Counted from the stretch's first letter, positions 1 through 10,695 are shown. The stretch is DNA of 64,000 nt from Thermomonas aquatica (GCF_006337105.1 NZ_CP040871.1:2870501-2934500), one strand, 5' to 3'. Translations and numbers: made by a program. The notes: a model not told the origin generated them from the letters alone.

Positions 1-1652
1 TCGAGTTCGCTCAGCGCGCCCGCGCAGCGGCGCAGCGGTTCCAGCTGCTCGTTGAGCAGGTCGAGCAGGCCGTCGTACAGCAGCTTCTCGCGGGTGAGCG
101 AGCGGTCGCGCGCGGACAGCACCTTGTCCTCGAAGCCCTTCAGTTCCTCGGTGATGTAGCGCTCGGCGCCGGTCAGGGTCTGCCGCCGCGTGTAGTGCAC
201 CGGCGCCTTGTCGGCCTGGCCCTTGCTGATCTCGATGTAGTAGCCGTGCACGCGGTTGTAGCCGACCTTGAGGGTGGCGATGCCGGTGGCCTCGCGCTCG
301 CGCGCTTCCAGGTCGATCAGGAATTGGTCCGCGTTGGTCGACAGCGTGCGCAGCTCGTCCAGCTCGAAATCGTAGCCCTCGAGGATCACCCCGCCGTCGC
401 GCGCCAGCAGCGGCGGTTGCGGCACGATGGCCGAGCGCAGCAGGTGCGCGGTCGCATCGTGTTCGCCGAGTTCGTCGTGCAGGGCGCGCAGGCGTGGCGA
501 ATCCAGCGACGCCAGGATCTCGCGCACGGCGGGCAGCAGCGACAGGCCGTCGCGCAGGGTCGAGAGGTCACGCGGGCGCGCGCTGCGCAGGGCGACGCGC
601 GAGAGGATGCGTTCGAGGTCGCCTAGGCCGCGGAAGGCTTCGCGCAGCAGGTCGTCGGCGCGATGCTCGATCAACGTGGCCACTGCGTGATGACGCTCGC
701 CGACGGTCTGCCGGTTGCGCAGCGGGCGATTCAACCAGCGCCGCAGCAGGCGCCCGCCCATCGGGGTGATGGTGGAATCGAGCACGCCGAGCAGGGTCGC
801 GCGCGCATCGCCGTCGATGCGCGAATCCAGTTCGAGGTGGCGGCGGGTCGCGGCATTCATCGCCACCGCTTCGTCGCTGGTTTCCAGGGCGATCGCGCGC
901 AAATGCGGCAGGCGCTGCTTCTGGGTTTCCTCGATGTAGCCGAGCAAGGCGCCGGCGGCGGCGATCGCGCGCGGCTTGTCGTCGATGCCGAACGCGGTCA
1001 GGTCGTGCACGCCGAAGAACTGCAGCAGCTGGCGGCGGCCGGAGTCGGCATCGAACAGCCACGGTGCGCGGCGGCGCAGGCCGCGCGCTTCCAGCACCGC
1101 CTCGGGCCAACCCTCTTCGTCGGCGATCAGGGTTTCCGCCGGTTGCAGGCGGGCGAGTTCGGCTTCCAGCGCGTCGTCGTTGTCGACTTCGTTCGCCCGC
1201 AGGCGGCCGCTGGCGAGATCCGCCCAGGCCAGTCCGTAGCCGTGCTTGAAACGGCTGATCGCCAGCAGCAACGTGTCGCGGCGTTCGTCGAGCAGGGCTT
1301 CGTCGGTGACCGTGCCCGGGGTGACGATACGCACTACCTTGCGTTCGACCAGACCCTTGGCCAGTGCCGGGTCGCCGATCTGTTCGCAGATCGCCACCGA
1401 CTCGCCCAGCGCCACCAGCCGCGCCAGGTAGCCCTCGTAGGCGTGGTGGGGCACGCCGGCCATCGGGATCGGCTGGCCGGCGGAACTGCCGCGCTGGGTC
1501 AGGGTGATGTCCAGCAGGCGCGCGGCCTTGCGCGCATCGTCGTAGAACAGTTCGTAGAAATCGCCCATCCGGAAGAACAGCAGGACGTCCGGGTGCTCCG
1601 CCTTGGCGGCGAAGAATTGGCGCATCAGCGGCGTGTGTTGCTCGAGGGACAT
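1..1652 (-). CDS. mutS: DNA mismatch repair protein MutS, N-terminal part (cut by window edge)
   Basis: MutS binds mismatches and small loops as a dimer and recruits MutL. The frame opens with ATG at 1652 and runs off the left edge, so about 550 of the usual 850-880 residues are present. Visible are the mismatch-binding domain with the wedge motif GDFYELF (F32, E34) and the connector, core and clamp regions; near the edge the stretch [15 protein letters not shown] matches the lever ahead of the ATPase. The Walker ATPase itself lies outside the window. The gene is divergent from the TonB receptor at 1881, with 228 bp between them. mutL is present at 57227; no mutH was seen, in keeping with methyl-independent repair. 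Confidence 0.96.
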   Translation of the reverse strand, partial: MSLEQHTPLMRQFFAAKAEHPDVLLFFRMGDFYELFYDDARKAARLLDITLTQRGSSAGQPIPMAGVPHHAYEGYLARLVALGESVAICEQIGDPALAKGLVERKVVRIVTPGTVTDEALLDERRDTLLLAISRFKHGYGLAWADLASGRLRANEVDNDDALEAELARLQPAETLIADEEGWPEAVLEARGLRRRAPWLFDADSGRRQLLQFFGVHDLTAFGIDDKPRAIAAAGALLGYIEETQKQRLPHLRAIALETSDEAVAMNAATRRHLELDSRIDGDARATLLGVLDSTITPMGGRLLRRWLNRPLRNRQTVGERHHAVATLIEHRADDLLREAFRGLGDLERILSRVALRSARPRDLSTLRDGLSLLPAVREILASLDSPRLRALHDELGEHDATAHLLRSAIVPQPPLLARDGGVILEGYDFELDELRTLSTNADQFLIDLEAREREATGIATLKVGYNRVHGYYIEISKGQADKAPVHYTRRQTLTGAERYITEELKGFEDKVLSARDRSLTREKLLYDGLLDLLNEQLEPLRRCAGALSEL

Positions 1653-1880
1653 GCGCAAGCGTGGGCGAGGGGCCGGATAGTGTGCCCGATCCACCCCGCG
1701 CACCCATCGTTCCGGCTGTAACGACCGCTGGACACGCAGGCGTACGGATGTGTTAGTTTTCCGTCAAGGCGGTCTTCACGCTGCCCGCGCGCCATCCCCC
1801 ACGTGGCCGAGTCGATGACGATGCAGCCGTCGCGCACGCGACGGCGCGCATGCCGGCGTATTCAAACCAAGGGGGAGTCC

Positions 1881-4592
1881 ATGTATCGCAAGCAACCGCA
1901 GCCCAAGCAGTTGGCAGTCGCCGTGTTCGCGGCATTGGCCGCGATGTCGGTGTTGCCCGTGTTCGCACAGGACGCCGCGCCGGCCGAGAAGAAGGAAGTG
2001 GCGAAGACCCTGGACACCCTGGTCGTCACCGCGCAGAAGCGCGAGGAGGCGATGCAGGACGTCCCGATCGTGGTCACGTCGCTGTCCCAGCAGACCCTGC
2101 AGGACACCGGCGTGCGCGACATCAAGGACATGCAGATCCTGGTGCCCGGCCTGACCGTGACCAGCACCCAGAACGAGGCGATCACCACCGCGCGCATCCG
2201 CGGCATCGGGACGGTCGGCGACAACATGGGCCTGGAGTCCTCGGTCGGCGTGGTCATCGACGGCGTGTACCGGCCGCGCAACAGCGTCGGCTTCGGCGAC
2301 CTCGGCGAGCTCGAGCGCATCGAGGTGCTGAAGGGGCCGCAGGGCACCCTGTTCGGCAAGAACACCTCGGCCGGCGTGATCAACGTGGTGACCAAGCGCC
2401 CGGATCACGAGCTCGGCGGCGGGATCGAGACGACGTTCGGCAACTACGGCGCGCTCGGCCTGGCCGGCTGGTTCAACGCGCCGCTGGGCGACTACGCGGC
2501 CTTCCGCATCTATGCGGCGCACCGCGACCGCGATGGCTGGATGGACGTGACCACCGGCGCCGGCCCGCGCACCGTGGACAAGGACTACGACCAGGACTTC
2601 AACACCTTCCGCGGCAAGCTGCTGATCGAGCCCGCCGATGGCGTGGACATCGTGATTTCCGGCGACCTCACCAAGCGCGACGAGAACTGCTGCACCGCGG
2701 TGCAGCTGGTCAGCGGCACGTCGCCTTCGGCGCTGATCAATGCGCTTGGCGGCGGCAACGCCATCGCCCCCAGCGGCCATGCCGATCCGTGGGCGCGGCA
2801 TGCGTACAGCAATCGCGACACCTCGCAAATCATCAACGACAAGGGCCTGCAGGCCGAGGTCAACATCGACCTCGCCGCGTTCGGCGGATCCACCCTGACT
2901 TCGGTCACCGGCGGGCGCGACTGGGATGCGGTCAACGGGCGCGACTTCGACTTCAGCGCGGCCGACCTGATCTACATGAACCCGCAGGAAAGCGAATCGT
3001 TCAACCGCTTCAAGACCTTCAGCCAGGAACTCCGCCTGGCCGGGGCCACCGACAAGCTGGACTGGATGGTCGGCCTGTTCTACGCCAATGAAAACCTGGA
3101 GAAGACCGAGTCCTACCGCATCGGCGCGGCCTACGAGCCGTACCTCTCGACGCTGGTGGGTTCATCCGCGTTGCCGTCGATCAAGGCCGCGCTGGATCCG
3201 ACCCTGGCCGCGGTGAGCGCGCAGTACCACCTGCCGCTGACGATGTCGTTCAACCCGGCCAACCCGGCCGCGTTCCTGTCGCAGTTCAGCGGGCAAAGCT
3301 TCGGTTCGACCTTCGCCGGCCTCGGCGCGCTGGACAAGTACGAGCAGAACGCGAAGAACCTCGCCCTGTTCACCAACAACACCTGGCACGCCACCGAAGC
3401 CTTCGACGTGACCCTGGGCCTGCGCTACACGCAGGAACGGAAGAAACTGGATGCGGTCTACGACAACCCCAACGGCGGATTGGCCTGCGCGGCTTCGTTG
3501 AGCAACCCGGGCGCCGGCATCGCGCGCCTGCTGGCCGCGCGCATCGCCAACCTGTCGCAGTTGCCGGCGGCGAACCAGCAGGCGCTGATCAGCCAGCTGG
3601 CGACCGCGCTGGGTTCGTCCGCGGCGGGGCAGGCGTTGGTGGCCGGCGTGCTCGGACGCATGTGCCTGCCCTGGACCAATGCGCTGCATGACGGGCGCGT
3701 GACCCACCAGTCGCGCGAGGAGAACGAGTGGTCGGGCACCCTGAAGTTCGCCTATCGCTGGAACGAGAAGGCGATGACCTACTTCTCCGCCGCGCGCGGC
3801 TACAAGGCCGGCGGCTTCAACCTCGACCGCACCCAGGTGGGGGTCACGCCGACCACTTCCGACACCTCGTTCCCCGGCGAATTCGTCGACAGTTACGAGC
3901 TGGGCGCCAAGACCACCTGGGCCGGCGGCAACCTGCTGCTCAACGGCGCGCTGTTCCACCAGACCTACAGCGACTTCCAGCTCAACAGCTTCCTCGGCAC
4001 CAGCTTCGTGGTGCGTTCGATCCCGAAGGTGACCTCGCAGGGGCTGGACGCCGAGATGCTGTGGCAGGCCACCCCGGGCCTGATGCTGCAGACGGGCCTG
4101 GTCTATGCGGACACCAAGTACGGCAAGCACATCCCGGGTTGCGATTTCGTCGGGCCGGGCGCGACGACCGTCGCCTGTCCCTCGATCGGCCAGCTGTACA
4201 AGCTGCCGGGCGCGCAGATGAGCTTCGCCCCGAAATGGTCGCTGTCCGCTTCGGCGACTTACGAATGGGACATCGGTTCCAACCTGGAAGGCCGCTTCAA
4301 CATCGGCGGCAAGTGGATGTCCGACTACAACACCGGTTCCGACCTGGATGCGGAGAAGCTGCAGGACGCCTATGCCGTGGTCAACGCGCGGATCGGCATC
4401 GGTTCGCGCGATCGCAACTGGCAACTCGAGCTGTGGGGCATGAACATCCTCGACCAGGACTACGTGCAGGTGGCGTTCGATGGCCCGTTGCAGGCACCCG
4501 GCGCGCCGACGCCGGGCGATCCGCTGAACACCTACAACGCCTTCCTCGGCGCGCCCGCGACCTACGGCATCACCTTCCGCAAGCGGTTCTGA
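1881..4592 (+). CDS. TonB-dependent outer-membrane receptor, substrate unknown
   Basis: A 903-residue TonB-dependent receptor for energised uptake across the outer membrane. A signal peptide ends near residue 29 (PVFA/QD), followed by a TonB-box-like segment (LDTLVVTAQ), a plug domain at about 50-165 with IRGIGT and [17 protein letters not shown] motifs, and a long beta-barrel ending in a terminal Phe (FRKRF), the usual signal for barrel assembly. I chose ATG 1881 because GGGGGAG lies 4 nt upstream and the signal peptide starts there; an in-frame ATG at 1803 would add a basic non-signal extension. No TonB, siderophore or sugar genes sit beside it, so the ligand cannot be named. It interrupts the common mutS/pncC neighbourhood. 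A weak match to the glucan-locus operator lies at 1851-1864. Confidence 0.9.
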   Translation: MYRKQPQPKQLAVAVFAALAAMSVLPVFAQDAAPAEKKEVAKTLDTLVVTAQKREEAMQDVPIVVTSLSQQTLQDTGVRDIKDMQILVPGLTVTSTQNEAITTARIRGIGTVGDNMGLESSVGVVIDGVYRPRNSVGFGDLGELERIEVLKGPQGTLFGKNTSAGVINVVTKRPDHELGGGIETTFGNYGALGLAGWFNAPLGDYAAFRIYAAHRDRDGWMDVTTGAGPRTVDKDYDQDFNTFRGKLLIEPADGVDIVISGDLTKRDENCCTAVQLVSGTSPSALINALGGGNAIAPSGHADPWARHAYSNRDTSQIINDKGLQAEVNIDLAAFGGSTLTSVTGGRDWDAVNGRDFDFSAADLIYMNPQESESFNRFKTFSQELRLAGATDKLDWMVGLFYANENLEKTESYRIGAAYEPYLSTLVGSSALPSIKAALDPTLAAVSAQYHLPLTMSFNPANPAAFLSQFSGQSFGSTFAGLGALDKYEQNAKNLALFTNNTWHATEAFDVTLGLRYTQERKKLDAVYDNPNGGLACAASLSNPGAGIARLLAARIANLSQLPAANQQALISQLATALGSSAAGQALVAGVLGRMCLPWTNALHDGRVTHQSREENEWSGTLKFAYRWNEKAMTYFSAARGYKAGGFNLDRTQVGVTPTTSDTSFPGEFVDSYELGAKTTWAGGNLLLNGALFHQTYSDFQLNSFLGTSFVVRSIPKVTSQGLDAEMLWQATPGLMLQTGLVYADTKYGKHIPGCDFVGPGATTVACPSIGQLYKLPGAQMSFAPKWSLSASATYEWDIGSNLEGRFNIGGKWMSDYNTGSDLDAEKLQDAYAVVNARIGIGSRDRNWQLELWGMNILDQDYVQVAFDGPLQAPGAPTPGDPLNTYNAFLGAPATYGITFRKRF

Positions 4593-4612
4593 TCGGCTCG
4601 CGGGTGTGGCGG

Positions 4613-4643
4613 AACCGGCCCGCATTGCGGGCCGGTTCGGTTT
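4613..4643 (+). terminator. Rho-independent terminator after the TonB receptor
   Basis: An 11-bp perfect stem, AACCGGCCCGC and its complement, with an ATT loop, is followed by CGGTTT. It lies 20 bp after the receptor stop codon and separates it from pncC. Confidence 0.8.
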
Positions 4644-4704
4644 CGGGCGTGCATGTCGCGCGGGCATGCGCTACAACGCCTGCACTTCCCGCGGCGAACC
4701 CACG

Positions 4705-5205
4705 ATGACGATCGTTCCCACCGATGCCGAACTCGACGCGCTTTCGCAGGCCACCGGCGCGCGCCTGCTGGCCGCGCGGCAGATGCTGGTCACCGCCGAA
4801 AGCTGCACCGGCGGCTGGATCGCCAAGGCGGTGACCGATGTCGCCGGCTCCTCGGCCTGGTTCGATTGCGGCATGGCCGTCTACAGCTACGAAGCCAAGC
4901 AGGCGATGCTGGGGGTCAACCCGCACACGCTGGAAGTGCATGGCGCGGTCAGCCGCGAAACCGTGATCGAAATGGTCTCCGGTGCGCTGGTGCACTCCGG
5001 CGCCGGCATCGCGGTGGCGGTGACCGGCATCGCCGGCCCGGGCGGCGGCACCGAGGACAAGCCGGTCGGCACCGTGTGGGTCGCCTGGAAGCGGCGTGGC
5101 GGCTACCCGCGCGCCGAAGTCTTCCACTTCGAAGGCGACCGCGACGCGGTGCGCCGGCAGACCGTGGCGGCGGCCTTGCGCGGGCTGGAGCACCAGCTGG
5201 CCTGA
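4705..5205 (+). CDS. pncC: Nicotinamide-nucleotide amidohydrolase PncC (CinA C-terminal family)
   Basis: PncC deamidates nicotinamide mononucleotide to nicotinate mononucleotide in the pyridine-nucleotide cycle. The 166-residue product matches the stand-alone CinA C-terminal domain (about 160-165 residues). It carries the [10 protein letters not shown] motif with the nucleophilic Ser, GAVSRETV, and the glycine-rich [20 protein letters not shown] loop. ATG 4705 gives the family N-terminus (TDAELDAL...); the in-frame ATG at 4606 would add 33 residues encoded across the preceding terminator. It lies directly upstream of lexA, as in xanthomonads, where it is often called cinA. Confidence 0.93.
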   Translation: MTIVPTDAELDALSQATGARLLAARQMLVTAESCTGGWIAKAVTDVAGSSAWFDCGMAVYSYEAKQAMLGVNPHTLEVHGAVSRETVIEMVSGALVHSGAGIAVAVTGIAGPGGGTEDKPVGTVWVAWKRRGGYPRAEVFHFEGDRDAVRRQTVAAALRGLEHQLA

Positions 5206-5221
5206 AATCCGGGGGAGGGTG

Positions 5222-5249
5222 TTGACGGCCAAATTCGTTAGTAGTATTA
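5222..5249 (+). promoter_or_regulatory. lexA promoter
   Basis: A -35 TTGACG at 5222-5227 is followed after 16 bp by a -10-like TATTAC at 5244-5249. The predicted start point, near 5256, is only about 3 nt before the lexA ATG. The -10 lies inside the LexA palindrome, so bound LexA would cover the RNA polymerase contact. Confidence 0.6.
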
Positions 5250-5256
5250 CTACTAA
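5238..5256. promoter_or_regulatory. LexA (SOS) operator
   Basis: A perfect 9-1-9 palindrome, TTAGTAGTATTACTACTAA, ends 2 nt before the lexA start codon. It matches the xanthomonad-type LexA box (TTAGTAGTAATACTACTAA) and differs from the enterobacterial CTGT-N8-ACAG box. It indicates autoregulation of lexA. I saw no second copy in the window. Confidence 0.92.
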
Positions 5257-5258
5257 CC

Positions 5259-5894
5259 ATGAACCTGACCGATACCCAGCGCAACATCCACGCCTTCATC
5301 GCCGAGCGCATCGAGGCGGACGGCTTCGCCCCCTCGCAGGCGGAAATCGCCCGCGCCTTCGGCTTCAAGGGGGTGCGCGCCGCGCAGTACCACCTGGAGG
5401 CGCTGGAAGCCGCCGGCATCGTCGAGCGCAGCCCCGGGCGCGCGCGCAGCCTGCGCCTGCTGCAACTTCCGGAGGGTCCGCAGCAGTTGCCGCTGCCGAC
5501 CAACGACGATGTCCTGCAACTGCCGGTACTGGGGCAGGTCGCCGCCGGCGTGCCGATCGGCGCCGACATCGGCAGCGAGCAGGTGGTGCTGATGGACCGC
5601 ACCTTCTTTTCGCCGGCGCCGGACTACCTGCTGAAGGTGAAGGGCGATTCGATGCGCGACGAAGGCATCTTCGACGGCGACCTGATCGGCGTGCACCGCA
5701 CTTCCGATGCGCGCAGCGGGCAAGTGGTGATCGCCCGCATCGACGACGAGATCACGGTCAAGCTGCTGAAGATCGGCCAGGGCCGCATCCGCCTGCTGCC
5801 GCGCAATCCGGATTACGCGCCGATCGAGGTGCAGCCCGGCCAGGACTTCGCCATCGAAGGCCTGTACTGCGGCCTGGTGCGCCCGAATGCGTGA
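5259..5894 (+). CDS. lexA: LexA SOS repressor/autoprotease
   Basis: LexA represses the SOS regulon and cleaves itself when stimulated by RecA filaments. The 211-residue protein has an N-terminal winged helix-turn-helix (about 1-65, with PSQAEIARAFGF as recognition region), the cleavage site Ala96-Gly97 (VAAGVP), the catalytic Ser131 (KGDSMRD) and Lys168 (EITVKLL). The start is fixed by the palindromic operator 2 nt upstream. No Shine-Dalgarno sequence fits between operator and ATG, so translation may be leaderless. recA follows 157 bp downstream on the same strand. Confidence 0.97.
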   Translation: MNLTDTQRNIHAFIAERIEADGFAPSQAEIARAFGFKGVRAAQYHLEALEAAGIVERSPGRARSLRLLQLPEGPQQLPLPTNDDVLQLPVLGQVAAGVPIGADIGSEQVVLMDRTFFSPAPDYLLKVKGDSMRDEGIFDGDLIGVHRTSDARSGQVVIARIDDEITVKLLKIGQGRIRLLPRNPDYAPIEVQPGQDFAIEGLYCGLVRPNA

Positions 5895-6051
5895 CGCGCA
5901 CAAGTCGCAGCCGCGGCCGCGGCATTCCCCGATGCCCGTGGGCATCGTCCATCGGCAGTCTGATCGCACGGCGCGCGGCGTCGCAGCTTTTGCGATGCGC
6001 CCCGCCTAACCTGCCCACATCCCGGATTCAACGACCTTGAGGAACACCACG

Positions 6052-7077
6052 ATGGACGAGAACAAGAAGCGCGCGCTGGCGGCGGCCCTGGGCCAGATCG
6101 AGAAGCAGTTCGGCAAGGGTTCGGTGATGCGCATGGGCGACCGCACCGTGGAAGCGGTGGAGACCATCGGCACCGGCTCGCTGATGCTGGACATCGCGCT
6201 GGGCATCGGCGGCCTGCCCAAGGGCCGCGTGGTCGAGATCTACGGCCCGGAATCCTCCGGCAAGACCACCCTGACCCTGCAGACCATCGCCCAGTGCCAG
6301 AAGGCCGGCGGCACCTGCGCCTTCATCGACGCGGAGCACGCGCTGGATCCGGTCTATGCGCAGAAGCTGGGGGTGAACCTGGACGAGTTGTACCTGTCGC
6401 AGCCGGATACCGGCGAGCAGGCGCTGGAGATCGCCGACATGCTGGTGCGTTCGAATGCCGTCGACATGGTGGTGATCGACTCGGTCGCCGCCCTGACCCC
6501 GAAGGCGGAAATCGAGGGCGAGATGGGCGACCAGCTGCCCGGCCTGCAGGCACGCCTGATGAGCCAGGCCCTGCGCAAGCTGACCGGCAACATCAAGCGC
6601 AGCAACTGCATGGTGTTCTTCATCAACCAGCTGCGCATGAAGATCGGCATCATGATGCCCGGCCAGAGCCCGGAGACCACCACCGGCGGCAATGCGCTGA
6701 AGTTCTACGCCTCGGTGCGCCTGGACATCCGCCGCATCGGCTCGATCAAGAAGGGCGACGAGATCATCGGCAACCAGACCCGGATCAAGGTGGTCAAGAA
6801 CAAGCTGGCGCCGCCGTTCAAGCAGGTGGTCACCGAGATCCTGTACGGCGAGGGCATCAGCCGCGAGGGCGAACTGATCGACATGGGCGTGGACGCCAAG
6901 CTGGTCGAGAAGGCCGGCGCCTGGTACAGCTACGACGGCGAGCGCATCGGCCAGGGCAAGGAAAACGCCCGCCAGTACCTCAAGGAGAACCCGGCTGCGG
7001 CGCAGAAGCTGGAAGCCGCCCTGCGCGAGCAGTTCGTGCCGGAAGAAGCATCGCGGGACGAAGGCCGCGACGAATGA
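6052..7077 (+). CDS. recA: RecA recombinase
   Basis: RecA forms the ATP-dependent filament on single-stranded DNA that drives strand exchange and triggers LexA cleavage. The 341-residue protein shows Walker [10 protein letters not shown] (65-73), Walker [11 protein letters not shown], the [13 protein letters not shown] loop 1 and the acidic C-terminal tail. I chose ATG 6052 ([14 protein letters not shown]) because TGAGG lies about 9 nt upstream; an in-frame start at 6037 would add five residues. The 157-bp leader holds a short hairpin (5931-5946) but no recognisable LexA palindrome, so SOS control may come by read-through from lexA. The stop overlaps recX by 4 nt. Confidence 0.98.
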   Translation: MDENKKRALAAALGQIEKQFGKGSVMRMGDRTVEAVETIGTGSLMLDIALGIGGLPKGRVVEIYGPESSGKTTLTLQTIAQCQKAGGTCAFIDAEHALDPVYAQKLGVNLDELYLSQPDTGEQALEIADMLVRSNAVDMVVIDSVAALTPKAEIEGEMGDQLPGLQARLMSQALRKLTGNIKRSNCMVFFINQLRMKIGIMMPGQSPETTTGGNALKFYASVRLDIRRIGSIKKGDEIIGNQTRIKVVKNKLAPPFKQVVTEILYGEGISREGELIDMGVDAKLVEKAGAWYSYDGERIGQGKENARQYLKENPAAAQKLEAALREQFVPEEASRDEGRDE

Positions 7078-7586
7078 CGGTGCCGGGCGGTGGTGGCGAC
7101 GAAACGTCCTCGTCAGCGCGTAGGCGCCGCCATCGCCCGGAGCCATCACCGACTGCGCGCGCGCTGGGCCTGTTGACCCGGCGCGAGCATTCGCGCAAGG
7201 AGCTTGCGCGCAAACTCACGGGCCGCGGCGTCGAGAGCGCCGAGGCCGCCGCCGTCATCGACAAGCTCGCCGAGGCGGGCTGGCAGGACGACGCCCGGTT
7301 CGCCGAATCCGTGGTGCGCAGCCGTGCTTCCGCCGGCTATGGCCCTGGCTGGATCCGCGCCGAGCTCGGAACCCATGGCCTGGGTACGGACGCTGTCTCG
7401 GCGGCCATGGAGGCATACCAGGACGGTTGGATCGGTGCCGCACGGGACCTGCTGCGACGCCGCTTCGGCGTTCTGGACCGATCCGACGCGGGGCAACGGC
7501 GCAAGGCGCTCGACCTGCTGCTGCGGCGCGGCTTCGCCATGTCGCTGGCCAAGGCCGCCCTGCAGGATTCGGACGATGGGGACTGA
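7074..7586 (+). CDS. recX: Regulatory protein RecX
   Basis: RecX binds RecA filaments and limits their growth. The 170-residue product has the family pattern: [19 protein letters not shown] at the start of the first three-helix repeat, then [20 protein letters not shown] and LLRRRFG further on. Its ATG lies inside the end of recA (ATGA overlap at 7074-7077), so translation is probably coupled and keeps RecX low relative to RecA. The first 25 residues are Gly/Ser/Arg-rich and poorly conserved. A TAGAAT hexamer at 7603-7608, just downstream, could be the -10 of alaS. Confidence 0.92.
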   Translation: MTVPGGGGDETSSSARRRRHRPEPSPTARALGLLTRREHSRKELARKLTGRGVESAEAAAVIDKLAEAGWQDDARFAESVVRSRASAGYGPGWIRAELGTHGLGTDAVSAAMEAYQDGWIGAARDLLRRRFGVLDRSDAGQRRKALDLLLRRGFAMSLAKAALQDSDDGD

Positions 7587-7698
7587 GGCTGGCTGCGGCC
7601 TGTAGAATCGCGCGATTGGGTTGCCAACTCGGTTCCGCGCCCGCATCGTGACGGGATCGCGGCGCTTCGCATGGCGCCCGCCCTCACTCGATGCCCAG

Positions 7699-10332
7699 AT
7701 GAAAACCACCTCCGACATCCGCCGGGATTTCCTCGATTTCTTCGCCTCCAAGGGCCACACCATCGTTCCGTCGGCGCCGCTGGTGCCGGGCAACGACCCG
7801 ACCCTGCTGTTCACCAATTCCGGCATGGTCCAGTTCAAGGACGTGTTCCTGGGCGCGGAGAAGCGCAGCTACGTGCGCGCGGCGGACGTGCAGCGCTGCC
7901 TGCGCGCGGGCGGCAAGCACAACGACCTGGACTCGGTGGGCTACACCGCGCGCCACCACACCTTCTTCGAAATGCTCGGCAACTGGTCGTTCGGCGACTA
8001 TTTCAAGAAAGAGGCCATCGCCTGGGCCTGGGAACTGCTGACCCAGGTCTGGAAGCTGCCCCCGGAGCGCCTGCTGGCCACCGTCTACCACACCGACGAC
8101 GAGGCTTACGCCATCTGGTTGAACGACATCGGCCTGCCGCCGGAGCGGATCATCCGCATCGGCGACAACAAGGGCGCGCCGTTCGCCAGCGACAACTTCT
8201 GGCAGATGGCCGATACCGGCCCCTGCGGCCCGTGCTCGGAAATCTTCTACGACCACGGCCCGGCGCACTTCGGCGGCCCGCCCGGCTCGCCCGACGAGGA
8301 CGGCGACCGCTACATCGAGATCTGGAACAACGTGTTCATGCAGTTCGACCGCGCCGCGGACGGCACGCTCACCCCGCTGCCGGCGCCCTGCGTGGACACC
8401 GGCATGGGCCTGGAGCGCATCACCGCGATCCTGCAACACGTGCATTCCAACTACGAGATCGACCTGTTCCAGGCGCTCATCAAGCACGCCGCCGAGCTCA
8501 CCGGCACCGCCGACCTCGACAACAAGTCGCTGCGGGTGATCGCCGACCACATTCGCGCCAGCGCGTTCCTGATCGTCGACGGCGTGCTGCCCTCGAACGA
8601 AGGCCGCGGCTACGTGCTGCGCCGGATCATCCGCCGCGCGCTGCGCCACGGCTGGATGCTGGGCGTGCGCGAACCGTTCTTCCACAAGCTGGTCGCGACG
8701 TTGGATGCGCTGATGGGCGAGGCCTACCCGGTGCTGCGCGAAGGCCGCGCCACCGCCGAGCGCGCCTTGAAGGCCGAGGAAGAACGCTTCGCCGAAACGC
8801 TGGATTCCGGCATGCGCATCTTCAACGAGGTCGCGGCGAAGTCCGGCGACACCATCCCCGGCGTCGACGCCTTCCGCCTGTACGACACCTACGGCTTCCC
8901 GCTCGACCTCACCCAGGACATGGCGCGCGAGCGCGGCATGTCGGTCGACGTGGCCGGTTTCGATGCGGCGATGGCGCAGCAGAAGGAGACCGCGCGCGCC
9001 GCCGGCAAGTTCGGTGGCGGCACCGTGTTGCCGGCGGAACTCGTCGCGCAACTGACGCCGACGAAGTTCCTCGGCTACGAATCGCTGGCCGCGGGCGGCC
9101 TGCAGGTCATCGCCCTGCTGAAGGACGGCAAGCCGGTGGATGCCATCGATGCCGGCGACGAAGCCATCGTCATCCTCGATGCCACCCCGTTCTATGCCGA
9201 ATCCGGCGGCCAGGTCGGCGACACCGGCGAGTTGGACGAGCAGGGCGTGCGCTTCGTGGTCGATGACACCTTGAAGCTCGCCGGCCAGTTCCATGGCCAT
9301 GTCGGCACGCTGTCGGCCGGCACGCTGAAGAAGGGCGACAAGCTGGTCGCGTCGGTCGATGCCGCGCGCCGCGGCGCCACCATCCTCAACCACAGCGCCA
9401 CCCACCTGCTGCACGCCGCCCTGCGCAACGTGCTGGGCACCCATGTGCAGCAGAAGGGTTCGCTGGTCGCGCCGGACCGCCTGCGCTTCGACTTCTCGCA
9501 TTTCCAGCCGATGACCGCGGCGGAACTCGCGGACATCGAGCGCCGGGTCAACGCCGAAGTGCGCGCCAACCACGAGGGCGAAGTGCGCCACATGGGCATG
9601 CAGGACGCCCTCGATTTCGGCGCGATGGCGCTGTTCGGCGAGAAGTACGGCGAGGAAGTGCGGGTGCTGCGCTTCGGCCCGACCTCGACCGAACTCTGCG
9701 GCGGCACCCATGTCGGCCGCACCGGCGACATCGGCCTGTTCAAGATCGTCTCCGAGGGCGGCGTGTCCGCCGGCGTGCGCCGGATCGAGGCGCTGACCGG
9801 GCAGGGCGCGCTGGACTACGTGGCCGAGGAGGAGCGCAGGCTGGGCGAAGCGGCGGCGTTGCTCGGCGGCACCGCCGGCGACGTCGGCGACAAGCTGCGC
9901 GGCCTGCTCGACCGCCAGAAGAAGCTGGAACGCGAACTGGAAGCGCTGAAGGCGAAGGCTGCGTCGGGCGCGACCAGCGACCTGGCCTCGCAGGCGCAGG
10001 ACGTCGGCGGGATCAAGGTATTGGCGGCGCGGCTGGAAGGCTTCGACGCCAAGGCCCTGCGCGACGCGATGGACCGGCTCAAGCAGCAGCTGGGCGATGC
10101 CGTGGTCGTGCTGGCCGGTACCGATGGCGGCAAGGCGGCGCTGGTGGCCGGCGTCAGCGGCGCCGCGGCTGGCAGGATCAAGGCCGGGGAACTGCTGGGC
10201 ATGGTCGCCGGTCAGATCAACGGCAAGGGCGGTGGCCGTCCGGACATGGCGCAGGGCGGCGGAGACGATGGTCCGGCCCTGGTCGCTGCGCTGGACGGGG
10301 TACCGGCCTGGATACGGGGCCGCATGGGCTGA
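7699..10332 (+). CDS. alaS: Alanine-tRNA ligase
   Basis: AlaRS charges tRNA-Ala and edits Ser- and Gly-tRNA-Ala. The 877-residue enzyme has the class II core at the N-terminus ([32 protein letters not shown]), the editing domain with the zinc motifs [11 protein letters not shown] and [10 protein letters not shown], and a C-terminal coiled-coil plus DHHA1-type C-Ala domain ending in [14 protein letters not shown] 7699 ([15 protein letters not shown]) fits the family N-terminus; an in-frame start at 7621 would add 26 residues over probable leader sequence. The place between recX and csrA is conserved in related bacteria. Confidence 0.98.
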   Translation: MKTTSDIRRDFLDFFASKGHTIVPSAPLVPGNDPTLLFTNSGMVQFKDVFLGAEKRSYVRAADVQRCLRAGGKHNDLDSVGYTARHHTFFEMLGNWSFGDYFKKEAIAWAWELLTQVWKLPPERLLATVYHTDDEAYAIWLNDIGLPPERIIRIGDNKGAPFASDNFWQMADTGPCGPCSEIFYDHGPAHFGGPPGSPDEDGDRYIEIWNNVFMQFDRAADGTLTPLPAPCVDTGMGLERITAILQHVHSNYEIDLFQALIKHAAELTGTADLDNKSLRVIADHIRASAFLIVDGVLPSNEGRGYVLRRIIRRALRHGWMLGVREPFFHKLVATLDALMGEAYPVLREGRATAERALKAEEERFAETLDSGMRIFNEVAAKSGDTIPGVDAFRLYDTYGFPLDLTQDMARERGMSVDVAGFDAAMAQQKETARAAGKFGGGTVLPAELVAQLTPTKFLGYESLAAGGLQVIALLKDGKPVDAIDAGDEAIVILDATPFYAESGGQVGDTGELDEQGVRFVVDDTLKLAGQFHGHVGTLSAGTLKKGDKLVASVDAARRGATILNHSATHLLHAALRNVLGTHVQQKGSLVAPDRLRFDFSHFQPMTAAELADIERRVNAEVRANHEGEVRHMGMQDALDFGAMALFGEKYGEEVRVLRFGPTSTELCGGTHVGRTGDIGLFKIVSEGGVSAGVRRIEALTGQGALDYVAEEERRLGEAAALLGGTAGDVGDKLRGLLDRQKKLERELEALKAKAASGATSDLASQAQDVGGIKVLAARLEGFDAKALRDAMDRLKQQLGDAVVVLAGTDGGKAALVAGVSGAAAGRIKAGELLGMVAGQINGKGGGRPDMAQGGGDDGPALVAALDGVPAWIRGRMG

Positions 10333-10349
10333 ATGGGCGTCTGGCCTGC

Positions 10350-10379
10350 TTGTGAAAGCTGAATGAAGCCTCGTATCAT
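10350..10379 (+). promoter_or_regulatory. Probable csrA promoter
   Basis: TTGTGA at 10350-10355 and TATCAT at 10374-10379 are separated by 18 bp. The start point would be near 10386, giving a csrA leader of about 69 nt that holds four GGA triplets. Confidence 0.45.
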
Positions 10380-10454
10380 CCGTGGGACTGGAAGTACCGG
10401 TATCCGCATGCAGGGGGCAACGCGGAACCGATCAAGCGACATGGGAGTTGCGCG

Positions 10455-10646
10455 ATGCTGATCCTGACACGACGGGTGGGCGAAACGCTGATGATCGGCG
10501 ATGCGATCACGGTCACGGTGCTCGGCGTCAAGGGCAACCAGGTGCGGATCGGCATTACCGCGCCCAAGGATGTGGCCGTGCATCGCGAAGAGATTTACCA
10601 GCGCATCCAGAACGACGACGGCAAGGCCGGCGACGAAACCCCCTGA
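10455..10646 (+). CDS. csrA: Carbon storage regulator CsrA/RsmA
   Basis: CsrA is a small dimeric RNA-binding protein that represses or stabilises mRNAs by binding GGA motifs in leaders. The 63-residue product has the hallmark start [16 protein letters not shown], the [13 protein letters not shown] core and the RNA-contacting [10 protein letters not shown] segment. GGGAG lies 7 nt before ATG. GGA triplets in the leader at 10385, 10390, 10424 and 10444, the last inside the ribosome-binding site, suggest autoregulation, which is known for the family but inferred here. The location between alaS and tRNA-Ser is the usual one. Confidence 0.97.
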   Translation: MLILTRRVGETLMIGDAITVTVLGVKGNQVRIGITAPKDVAVHREEIYQRIQNDDGKAGDETP

Positions 10647-10666
10647 AGTCGGTTGTCACCGGCGCG

Positions 10667-10695
10667 TTGCCGTATCACGGCGCAGCCTGTATTCT
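10667..10695 (+). promoter_or_regulatory. tRNA-Ser promoter
   Basis: TTGCCG at 10667-10672 and TATTCT at 10690-10695 are 17 bp apart, and the predicted start lies about 16 nt before the mature tRNA-Ser. Confidence 0.6.

Noticed and set aside
5931..5946. Terminator between lexA and recA
   Set aside because: GATGCCC-GT-GGGCATC is a short hairpin without a T-run; it may at most attenuate.
7684..9711. Long antisense frame (675 codons) opposite alaS, with similar ones opposite the TonB receptors, amylase, pullulanase and fabB
   Set aside because: High GC removes stop codons from shadow frames; these have no motifs, no ribosome-binding sites and biased compositions, while the sense frames have complete conserved families.
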